Assembly: GCA_947371415.1 (NCBI GenBank)
Contig: CANBPJ010000039.1
Span: 1 to 14,035, forward strand
Length of the DNA stretch: 14,035 bases
Direction of reading: 5' to 3'
Source: Burkholderiaceae bacterium
Lineage (GTDB): Bacteria > Pseudomonadota > Gammaproteobacteria > Burkholderiales > Burkholderiaceae
Shown: positions 7,934 through 14,035 of the stretch, in pieces
Numbering within the stretch: position 1 is the first letter of the stretch
How the letters are laid out: each line of letters begins with the position of its first letter
Made by a program: the position numbers and the translations under genes
Notes under the pieces: generated by a model
What the model saw: the letters and a program-made list of their open reading frames with translations, nothing else
Databases searched by the model: none
Told to the model about the DNA's origin: nothing

Positions 7934-7958
7934 AAAACCCCTCAAATATCCCTACACA

Positions 7959-10391
7959 TCAATGCTTCAAGGCCTCTCCGGAAGAAATCTTATCGCTGGC
8001 TTTGCTAGCTTCAGTTGCCTTCTTAGCGAGCTCTTCAGGCGTGAGATCGGGCAAAGCAACTGGTTTTCGCTCCAAGGCAAGCTCCAACACTTTATCAATC
8101 CAACGTACCGGTACGATTTCAATAGCATTCTTGACGTTATCAGGAATATCGATCAAATCCTTAACGTTTTCCTCTGGAATTAATGCCAACTTAATTCCTC
8201 CGCGATGCGCTGCAAGCAACTTCTCTTTTAGGCCGCCGATTGGCAGCACTTCACCACGCAAGGTAATCTCACCAGTCATCGCGACATCCGAACGAATTGG
8301 AATGCCTGTGAATACTGAAACTAATGCTGTAGTGATCGCAATACCAGCAGAGGGTCCATCCTTAGGTGTTGCGCCATCAGGGAAATGAATATGAATATCC
8401 TTTTTCTCGAAGGCCTCATCAGCAATGCCCAACGATCTCGCCCTAGAACGAACGACGGTTTTAGCCGCCTCAACAGATTCCTTCATCACGTCGCCAATAG
8501 AGCCAGTACGTGTAATAACGCCCTTACCGGGCATCACCGCCGCCTCGATGGTTAACAAATCACCACCTACTTCAGTCCAAGCTAAGCCAGTAACCTGGCC
8601 AACCTGATTCTCTTTGGCGGCAAGTCCAAAGTCATACATTCGAACGGATAGGAACTTTTCTAAGTTATCAGCATTAACTGTTACTGGAGCCGCCTCCTTT
8701 TTGAGAAGGAGTAATTTCACTACCTTACGGCAAATCTTGCTGATTTCGCGCTCTAAGGAACGAACACCAGCCTCACGCGTGTAATAGCGAATCATGCTGC
8801 GAACAGCACTTTCCTCAATCTTTAACTCATCCTTTTTGAGGCCATTATTTTTAATCTGCTTAGGAATTAAATAATTAGTAGCAATGCTAGTCTTCTCATC
8901 TTCCGTATAACCGGCGAGGCGAATGATTTCAAGCCGGTCTAGTAGCGGGCCAGGAATGTTCAATGAATTTGAGGTGGCAACAAACATCACATCCGATAAA
9001 TCAAAGTCAACTTCGACATAGTGATCTTGGAAGGTATGGTTTTGCTCTGGATCCAACACCTCAAGTAAGGCGCTAGCAGGATCGCCACGGAAATCCATGC
9101 CCATCTTATCTACTTCGTCCAAGAGGAATAAAGGATTGCGCACGCCAACTTTAGTCAAGCTAGAAAGAATCTTGCCAGGCATTGAGCCGATGTAAGTACG
9201 ACGATGCCCGCGGATTTCTGACTCATCACGAACGCCTCCCAAAGCCATGCGAACAAACTTACGGTTCGTTGCACGCGCAATGGATTGGCCCAAAGAAGTT
9301 TTACCAACCCCCGGAGGCCCAACCAAGCAAAGGATCGGAGCCTTCACACGGTCAACGCGCTGTTGAACTGCGAGATACTCCAAGATGCGCTCTTTAACCT
9401 TATCAAGACCATAATGATCCTCATCCAATACTTTTTCAGCATTAGCCAAATCATTATTGATTTTGGTTTTTTTCTTCCACGGAAGATTGACTAAGGTGTC
9501 AATAAAGTTACGAATCACAGTCGCTTCTGCAGACATCGGCGACATGAGTTTCAGTTTCTTTAACTCAGACTCAGCCTTTTTCAATGCTTCCTTAGGCATG
9601 CGAGCTGCCTTGATGCGCTTCTCAAGTTCCTCGAGATCAGCACCCTCTTCGCCCTCACCCAATTCTTTTTGAATCGCTTTAACTTGCTCGTTAAGGTAGT
9701 ACTCGCGCTGACTCTTTTCCATCTGGCGCTTCACGCGTCCGCGAATACGCTTCTCTACTTGCAAGATATCGATTTCACTTTCAAGATCAGCCAAGAGGCT
9801 CTCTAAGCGCTGAACTACGTCGGTCATTTCGAGTAAACGTTGCTTTTGCTCAAGCTTGACTGGCAGATGAGCGCAGATTGTGTCCGCCAAACGGCTTGGA
9901 TCATCAATGCCACCCAAAGATGACAGAATTTCTTGGGGAACTTTTTTGTTTAGTTTTACATACTGATCAAACTGCGCCATGATGGCGCGACGCAATGCTT
10001 CGGTCTCATGAGCATCCAGAGATGACATCGATGTAGGGGTCGCTTCGCAGCCGAAATAGCCTTGGCTATCCTCAACCTGACTCACTTCAGCGCGTTGAAC
10101 ACCCTCAACCAAGACTTTGACAGTGCCATCTGGGAGCTTGAGCATTTGCAAAATATTGGCAATACAGCCGACCTCATAGAGGTCTTCCACGCTGGGCTCA
10201 TCCTTAGCAGCTGTCTTTTGGGCTACCAAAAGTACATTTTTGCCAGTTTCCATGGCGGCTTCTAAGGCTTTAATCGATTTAGGGCGTCCCACAAACAAAG
10301 GAATCACCATATGCGGAAACACCACGACGTCCCTTAATGGGAGAAGTGGAAGTTGAATTGGTTCAGAGGGTAGTAATAAGTGGCCAGGCAT
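7959..10391 (-). CDS. lon: ATP-dependent Lon protease
   Basis: Lon is a cytosolic homohexameric AAA+ serine protease that degrades misfolded proteins and selected regulators. From the ATG at 10391 the product has 810 residues (E. coli 784). The N-terminal substrate-binding domain begins LPLLPLRDVVVFPHMVIPLF. It is followed by a coiled-coil-rich linker, then the AAA+ module with Walker A GPPGVGKTS (near 358-366) and Walker B LFLLDEVDK. The proteolytic domain has the nucleophile in DGPSAG (Ser681) and the lysine in GGLKEK (Lys724), spaced 43 residues apart as in E. coli. I chose this start because GGAGGA lies 8 bases upstream and MPGHLLLPSE fits the family; an in-frame upstream TTG at 10433 has no such support. 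The gene is separated from clpX by 180 bp and likely has its own promoter there. The lysine-rich C-terminal tail is slightly long. Confidence 0.97.
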   Translation of the reverse strand: MPGHLLLPSEPIQLPLLPLRDVVVFPHMVIPLFVGRPKSIKALEAAMETGKNVLLVAQKTAAKDEPSVEDLYEVGCIANILQMLKLPDGTVKVLVEGVQRAEVSQVEDSQGYFGCEATPTSMSSLDAHETEALRRAIMAQFDQYVKLNKKVPQEILSSLGGIDDPSRLADTICAHLPVKLEQKQRLLEMTDVVQRLESLLADLESEIDILQVEKRIRGRVKRQMEKSQREYYLNEQVKAIQKELGEGEEGADLEELEKRIKAARMPKEALKKAESELKKLKLMSPMSAEATVIRNFIDTLVNLPWKKKTKINNDLANAEKVLDEDHYGLDKVKERILEYLAVQQRVDRVKAPILCLVGPPGVGKTSLGQSIARATNRKFVRMALGGVRDESEIRGHRRTYIGSMPGKILSSLTKVGVRNPLFLLDEVDKMGMDFRGDPASALLEVLDPEQNHTFQDHYVEVDFDLSDVMFVATSNSLNIPGPLLDRLEIIRLAGYTEDEKTSIATNYLIPKQIKNNGLKKDELKIEESAVRSMIRYYTREAGVRSLEREISKICRKVVKLLLLKKEAAPVTVNADNLEKFLSVRMYDFGLAAKENQVGQVTGLAWTEVGGDLLTIEAAVMPGKGVITRTGSIGDVMKESVEAAKTVVRSRARSLGIADEAFEKKDIHIHFPDGATPKDGPSAGIAITTALVSVFTGIPIRSDVAMTGEITLRGEVLPIGGLKEKLLAAHRGGIKLALIPEENVKDLIDIPDNVKNAIEIVPVRWIDKVLELALERKPVALPDLTPEELAKKATEASKASDKISSGEALKH

Positions 10392-10399
10392 GGGGCAAT

Positions 10400-10405
10400 T
10401 CCTCC
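10400..10405 (-). promoter_or_regulatory. Strong lon ribosome binding site that decides the start
   Basis: GGAGGA on the minus strand lies 8 bases before the ATG at 10389-10391. It is the strongest Shine-Dalgarno match in the window, and it rules against the longer in-frame reading from a TTG at 10431-10433. Confidence 0.8.
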
Positions 10406-10485
10406 AAAATAGTCGTTCCGTAAATATCTTCAAAAAAATGTCGTACTACTACATACGGACATATTTAATGAATAGGATACTACCT

Positions 10486-10513
10486 ATATGGATGCCAACT
10501 TGTGAAAAACAAG
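10486..10513 (-). promoter_or_regulatory. Candidate heat-shock (sigma-32-like) promoter of lon
   Basis: On the minus strand CTTGTTT (10507-10513) is followed after 13 bases by ATCCATAT (10486-10493). The sigma-32 pattern is CTTGAAA, about 13-15 bases, then CCCCATNT. The -35 matches at its CTTG core and the -10 at 6 of 8 positions. The predicted start near 10479 would give a leader of about 88 bases. E. coli lon is a sigma-32 gene, which makes this plausible. No better sigma-70 pair was found, but the match is imperfect. Confidence 0.35.
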
Positions 10514-10562
10514 GGGGAAATATGCCAAAAGTAAGCAAAAAACTAGCTAAAACAGCAAAAAA
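10505..10562. other. Phased A-tracts, candidate intrinsically curved DNA upstream of lon
   Basis: Plus-strand A runs are centred near 10507, 10519, 10528.5, 10539.5, 10550.5 and 10559.5, spaced 9-12 bp, close to one helical turn. The ten-base word agcaaaaaac occurs at 10534-10543 and again at 10554-10563, with the related tagctaaaac between them. Such phasing is the classic cause of static bending. The tract abuts the candidate lon promoter. It also encodes a lysine-rich 17-codon plus-strand ORF (10522-10575). Confidence 0.5.
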
Positions 10563-10571
10563 CACCAAATA

Positions 10572-11933
10572 TTAGGCTTTTTTACTGATTTCCGTAGATT
10601 CGTCACCTTGTTTGTAGACCAAAATTGGCTTTCCACCCTCAGCAATCGTGCTTTCATCGATAACCACCTTTTGAACATTCTTCAAGGACGGTAAGTCATA
10701 CATGACATCCATGAGGGAACCTTCCAGAATGGAGCGTAGACCGCGTGCACCAGTCTTTCGTGCAATGGCCTTTTTAGCGATAGCTGATAAGGCCGCTGGG
10801 CGAACTTCCAGCTCAGAACCTTCCATGGTCAATAGCGCTTGATATTGCTTAACCAAGGCGTTCTTAGGCTCAGTCAAGATCTGAATTAATGCGGGCTCAT
10901 CCAGTTGCGCCAATGTAGTGACAACCGGTAAACGGCCGATCAACTCCGGAATAAGACCAAACTTAATTAAATCTTCAGGCTCTACTTCAATCAAGAGGTC
11001 GCTTACACCACGATCATCTTTGCCAGGAACGGATGCATTAAATCCAATGCCGGTCTTAGCAGTACGCTGTTGAATCACCTTCTCGAGGCCATCAAATGCC
11101 CCGCCACAGATGAACAGGATGTTTGTTGTGTCCACTTGCAAGAAATCTTGATTTGGATGCTTACGACCACCTTGTGGCGGCACTGATGCCATCGTACCTT
11201 CAACTAACTTTAATAAAGCCTGTTGGACACCCTCGCCCGATACATCGCGAGTGATTGATGGGTTATCTGACTTGCGAGAGATTTTATCGATCTCATCGAT
11301 ATAGACAATTCCGCGCTGCGCTTTTTCTACGTTGTAGTCACAAGCTTGCAGCAATTTTTGAATAATATTTTCGACGTCCTCGCCAACATAACCGGCTTCA
11401 GTTAAGGTGGTTGCGTCAGCCATCACGAAAGGCACATCCAACATGCGCGCCAAGGTCTGAGCCAATAATGTTTTACCAGAGCCTGTTGGACCGATGAGCA
11501 AGATATTGCTCTTCGCCAATTCGACACCATCAACCATTGCTTTAGCCGGAACCTTGGATTCCCTCTTATCCGAAGCCTCGACAGCCTTACCGTCTTTGTC
11601 GAGCTTCTCTTTTTTTGGTTTTGGCAAATACTGTAAGCGCTTGTAGTGGTTATAGACCGCAACAGCTAAAGTTTTCTTCGCGTGATCTTGTCCAATCACA
11701 TACTGATCGAGGTTCTCACGTATCTGATGTGGCGTTGGCAAAGAATCGTCGCCCTCGCCTTTAGGGAGCTTTGCTAGCTCTTCTTGAATGATGTCCGTAC
11801 ATAAGTCGATGCACTCATCACAAATAAATACAGATGGTCCAGCAATGAGTTTCTTAACTTCATGCTGGCTTTTGCCGCAAAAGGAGCAATACAGAACTTT
11901 GTCTGCGCTATTGGAATTGTTTGTATCGCTCAA
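10572..11933 (-). CDS. clpX: ATP-dependent Clp protease ATP-binding subunit ClpX (TTG start)
   Basis: ClpX is the hexameric AAA+ unfoldase that feeds substrates to ClpP. The 453 residues include the C4 zinc-binding domain (Cys16, Cys19, Cys38, Cys41), Walker A GPTGSGKT (148-155), pore loop GYVG (181-184), Walker B IVYIDE (209-214), the RKH pore loop (257-259), the IGF loop that docks on ClpP (296-298), the arginine finger in IGRLP (Arg334) and sensor 2 in GARGLRS (Arg397). Compared with the 424-residue E. coli protein, about 28 extra, lysine-rich residues lie between HYKRL (96-100) and VELAKSN (137-143). The start codon is TTG at 11931-11933: the first ATG codes for Met133, and no upstream in-frame ATG fits. 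Only a weak AGAAG precedes it. It begins 26 bp after the clpP stop, so it is probably cotranscribed. Confidence 0.97.
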   Translation of the reverse strand: MSDTNNSNSADKVLYCSFCGKSQHEVKKLIAGPSVFICDECIDLCTDIIQEELAKLPKGEGDDSLPTPHQIRENLDQYVIGQDHAKKTLAVAVYNHYKRLQYLPKPKKEKLDKDGKAVEASDKRESKVPAKAMVDGVELAKSNILLIGPTGSGKTLLAQTLARMLDVPFVMADATTLTEAGYVGEDVENIIQKLLQACDYNVEKAQRGIVYIDEIDKISRKSDNPSITRDVSGEGVQQALLKLVEGTMASVPPQGGRKHPNQDFLQVDTTNILFICGGAFDGLEKVIQQRTAKTGIGFNASVPGKDDRGVSDLLIEVEPEDLIKFGLIPELIGRLPVVTTLAQLDEPALIQILTEPKNALVKQYQALLTMEGSELEVRPAALSAIAKKAIARKTGARGLRSILEGSLMDVMYDLPSLKNVQKVVIDESTIAEGGKPILVYKQGDESTEISKKA

Positions 11934-11959
11934 GGTAGCTTCTAGGTATTGGTGATGTA

Positions 11960-12589
11960 TTAAGGGCGCTTGTCGATCACTTTATCGATCAAGCCATACT
12001 GCTGAGCTTGCTCAGCAGACATGAAGTTATCTCGATCAGTATCTTTAGCAATAGCTTCAATAGATTGACCGGTACGGTCAGCCAAAATTGTGTTCAAGCG
12101 TTCGCGCAAGTAAAGAATTTCACGTGCCTGGATTTCAATGTCAGAGGCCTGTCCGCGCGCACCGCCTAATGGCTGATGAATCATTACGCGTGAATTAGGT
12201 AAGGCATAACGCTTACCCTTTTCACCGGCGCACAATAAGAATGCGCCCATGCTAGCAGCCATACCCATGCACAAGGTGCTGACATGGGGCTTGATGAATT
12301 GCATGGTGTCGTAGATTGCCAAGCCAGCGGATACCGAGCCACCAGGAGAGTTGATGTACAGAGAAATTTCTTTATCTGGGTTTTCGCTCTCGAGAAAAAG
12401 CAGCTGAGCAATAACTAAGTTTGCAGTTTGATCATTTACTTCGCCAACCAAGAAAACAACACGCTCCCTGAGTAAGCGAGAGTAAATATCATAAGCCCTC
12501 TCACCTCGACCAGAGGTTTCAATGACCATTGGAACTAAACCCAAACCTTTGGGCTCTAAATTCTCAGTGTGGAAATGATTCTGGTTCAT
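11960..12589 (-). CDS. clpP: ATP-dependent Clp protease proteolytic subunit ClpP
   Basis: ClpP forms a 14-subunit barrel of serine protease sites that works with ClpX in the cytosol. The 209-residue product has the triad Ser113 in GMAASMGA, His138 in MIHQP and Asp187 in DTDRDNF. Ser-His and Ser-Asp spacings (25 and 74) equal those of E. coli (97, 122, 171 in mature numbering). By that alignment the mature chain starts near Gly17 (GLVPMVIE), after a propeptide of about 16 residues. Other family landmarks are YSRLLRERVVFLVGEV and YINSPGGSVSAG. The ATG at 12589 follows AAAGG at a suitable distance. It lies 33 bp after the tig stop and 26 bp before clpX, consistent with a tig-clpP-clpX operon. 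Confidence 0.98.
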   Translation of the reverse strand: MNQNHFHTENLEPKGLGLVPMVIETSGRGERAYDIYSRLLRERVVFLVGEVNDQTANLVIAQLLFLESENPDKEISLYINSPGGSVSAGLAIYDTMQFIKPHVSTLCMGMAASMGAFLLCAGEKGKRYALPNSRVMIHQPLGGARGQASDIEIQAREILYLRERLNTILADRTGQSIEAIAKDTDRDNFMSAEQAQQYGLIDKVIDKRP

Positions 12590-12622
12590 GTGATCAGACC
12601 TTTATTTAATAAATTCTTAAGC

Positions 12623-13960
12623 TTAGTTAAGTTTGCTGAGTTCTTCGAAGGTAACCGCTTTATCAATCACTTTGGCCTGCGAAGTGAAATACTGAATTAC
12701 GTTATCTTCTAGAACTAAATTCTCAATATCTTTGAGGCGGCTAGGATTGCTGTAGAACCAACGAACTACTTCTTTTGGATCTTCGTAAGTAGCAGCTTGC
12801 TCATCAATTTCAGCTTTGATTTGATCGGCCGTTGCAGCTAAATTCTGTTGTTTAACCAGGTCACTCAAAATCAAACCAAGGCGAACGCGTTTGAGAGCTT
12901 GCTCAGCAAACATCTCCGCAGGGATGGGTGCATCTTTAGCATTCGGAATGCCGCGTTGCATCAAGTCTTGACGTGCAGACTCAACTAAACGCTCTTGCTC
13001 TTGAGCAACCAAAGACTTTGGTGCATCAAGCTCGCAAATGCTATTGAGCTTGTCCATTACCTCACCTTTTAACAAGGAAGTAATACGACGTTTTGTTTCG
13101 CGATCAAGATTCTCTTTTACTTCTGCGCGCATCTTTGCAACGCCGCCTTCAGTAACACCTAAAGACAATGCAAATGCATCATCGATAGCAGGGAGATGTG
13201 CCCAGTTCACTGACTTAACAGTAATCGTGAAATCAGCGGTCTTTCCTGCAACATCTTTACCGTGGTAGTCAGCTGGGAAGCTCAATGGGAAGGTCTTGCT
13301 CTCACCCGCTTTGAGGCCCAATGTAGCGGTTTCAAATTCTGGGAGCATGCGGCCTTCACCTAGAACATATTCAAAATTTTCTGCTTTGCCGCCAGTGAAC
13401 TCAACGCCGTCAATCTTACCCACGAAGTCGATGACTACCTGGTCGCCAGCTTGAGCTGCTGTGTTTGTACCGCCATCACCATGGGCACCAGCTTCGCCGC
13501 GTGGATGGTAATGAACTTGCTGCTTGCGCAATACATCCAATGCACGATCAATCTCTGCATCAGAAATATCCGTTGTGTATTTGGTTACTTCTGCTTTGCT
13601 GAAGTCGCCAATTTTTACTTCTGGCAAGACTTCAAAGTAAGCATCAAAAACAATCTTGTCCGCATCTAATTCAGACTTGGGATCGAGGCGTGGCTGACCA
13701 GCCAACAAGATTTTTTCATTTTGAGCTAGGGCATAGAACAGCTCCGAAGCTTTGTCGAACTGAAGCTCGAAATCTACTTGCATGCCGTATTGCTTTTCAA
13801 CCATGGCCTTGGGTACTTTGCCTGGACGGAAGCCAGCGGCTTTCATGGTCTTGCCTAGCTTAGCCAATTGGGCTTCTCTTGCCTTGGCCAAATCGGCACG
13901 AGCGAACTCTAAGGTCACTTTGCGGTCTAACTGACCTAAATTTTCTATCTGCACAGCCAT
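12623..13960 (-). CDS. tig: Trigger factor, ribosome-associated chaperone and prolyl isomerase
   Basis: Trigger factor binds the ribosome at the nascent-chain exit and helps new proteins fold. The 445-residue product (E. coli 432) has the ribosome-docking signature GFRPGKVP (43-50). The FKBP-type prolyl isomerase domain (about 172-255) includes GDQVVIDFVGKIDGVEFTGG, GEGRMLPEFE and FPADYHGKDVAGK. The helical C-terminal chaperone domain contains AATYEDPKEVVRWFYSN. A Gly/Ala-rich stretch just before the FKBP domain (about 154-171) is some 13 residues longer than in E. coli. The ATG at 13960 follows a purine-rich AAGAGACGAGA. A TATATT at 13985-13990 could be a -10 box, but no -35 partner is clear, and read-through from the upstream tRNA is possible. 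Confidence 0.97.
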   Translation of the reverse strand: MAVQIENLGQLDRKVTLEFARADLAKAREAQLAKLGKTMKAAGFRPGKVPKAMVEKQYGMQVDFELQFDKASELFYALAQNEKILLAGQPRLDPKSELDADKIVFDAYFEVLPEVKIGDFSKAEVTKYTTDISDAEIDRALDVLRKQQVHYHPRGEAGAHGDGGTNTAAQAGDQVVIDFVGKIDGVEFTGGKAENFEYVLGEGRMLPEFETATLGLKAGESKTFPLSFPADYHGKDVAGKTADFTITVKSVNWAHLPAIDDAFALSLGVTEGGVAKMRAEVKENLDRETKRRITSLLKGEVMDKLNSICELDAPKSLVAQEQERLVESARQDLMQRGIPNAKDAPIPAEMFAEQALKRVRLGLILSDLVKQQNLAATADQIKAEIDEQAATYEDPKEVVRWFYSNPSRLKDIENLVLEDNVIQYFTSQAKVIDKAVTFEELSKLN

Positions 13961-14017
13961 TCTCGTCTCTTAATTGAAAATCAGAATATATGAAGCCCAA
14001 GCCAAGTAGCTATCTTG

Positions 14018-14035
14018 TGGTGCGAGGAGGGGGAC
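14018..14035 (-). tRNA. 3' end of a tRNA, probably tRNA-Leu, cut by the window edge
   Basis: The last 18 bases read on the minus strand as the 3' part of a tRNA: GT of a T loop, CCCCC as the T-stem 3' strand, TCCTCGC as the acceptor 3' strand, discriminator A, and an encoded CCA. The arrangement closely matches the 3' end of tRNA-Leu(CAG) as I recall it in E. coli (CCCCC, then CCCTCGC, then ACCA). The anticodon is outside the window, so the amino acid is inferred. It lies 57 bp upstream of tig. Confidence 0.65.

Noticed and set aside
10392..10433. Longer Lon N-terminus starting at a TTG (KIFTERLFWRNC)
   Set aside because: The extra 14 residues do not resemble Lon N-termini, and a strong GGAGGA sits 8 bases before the internal ATG at 10391.
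10390..10521. Upstream extension of the plus-strand frame that ends at 10575
   Set aside because: The first 44 codons overlap the lon start and leader, have no ribosome binding site and show no recognisable features; only the last 17 codons have any support.
1..14035. Mobile element, CRISPR array, toxin-antitoxin or phage defence island
   Set aside because: No transposase, integrase, repeat-spacer pattern, long terminal repeats or defence motifs were seen; nearly all of the window is occupied by conserved housekeeping genes.

Overview
The window looks like chromosomal housekeeping DNA of a betaproteobacterium of the Burkholderiaceae, most likely Polynucleobacter or a close relative. This rests on recalled protein resemblance and gene order; no search was run. 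Almost every gene lies on the minus strand; only the tesA-like esterase is on the plus strand. No mobile element, CRISPR array, prophage or clear sign of recent transfer was seen.

Layout on the minus strand, in transcription order from the right edge. The window opens with the last 18 bases of a tRNA, probably tRNA-Leu. Then come trigger factor (tig), clpP and clpX, closely spaced (33 and 26 bp) as an apparent operon. A 180-bp gap follows with phased A-tracts and a possible heat-shock promoter, then lon, which ends in an intrinsic terminator. Next are a complete tRNA-Val(UAC) with its own -10 box and a PpiD-like membrane-anchored periplasmic chaperone. This matches the enterobacterial order tig-clpP-clpX-lon-hupB-ppiD, except that a tRNA sits where hupB would be. 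The genes form a protein quality-control block: nascent-chain folding (Tig), cytosolic unfolding and proteolysis (ClpXP, Lon), and folding of exported proteins (PpiD).

The left half holds a secreted SGNH esterase (tesA, plus strand) that converges on ppiD with 3 bp between stop codons. It diverges across 25 bp from a YbbA/LolD-type ABC ATPase. The ATPase is followed at 21 bp by purL (purine biosynthesis), and purL at 3 bp by a spermidine-synthase-like methyltransferase that runs to the left edge. No ABC permease gene is visible, although family members normally work with one.

I see no new multi-gene system. The most notable points are a PpiD that appears to lack its whole parvulin domain, a ClpX with a lysine-rich insertion of about 28 residues before Walker A and a TTG start, a curved-DNA candidate with a possible 17-residue ORF between clpX and lon, and a likely leaderless purL start.
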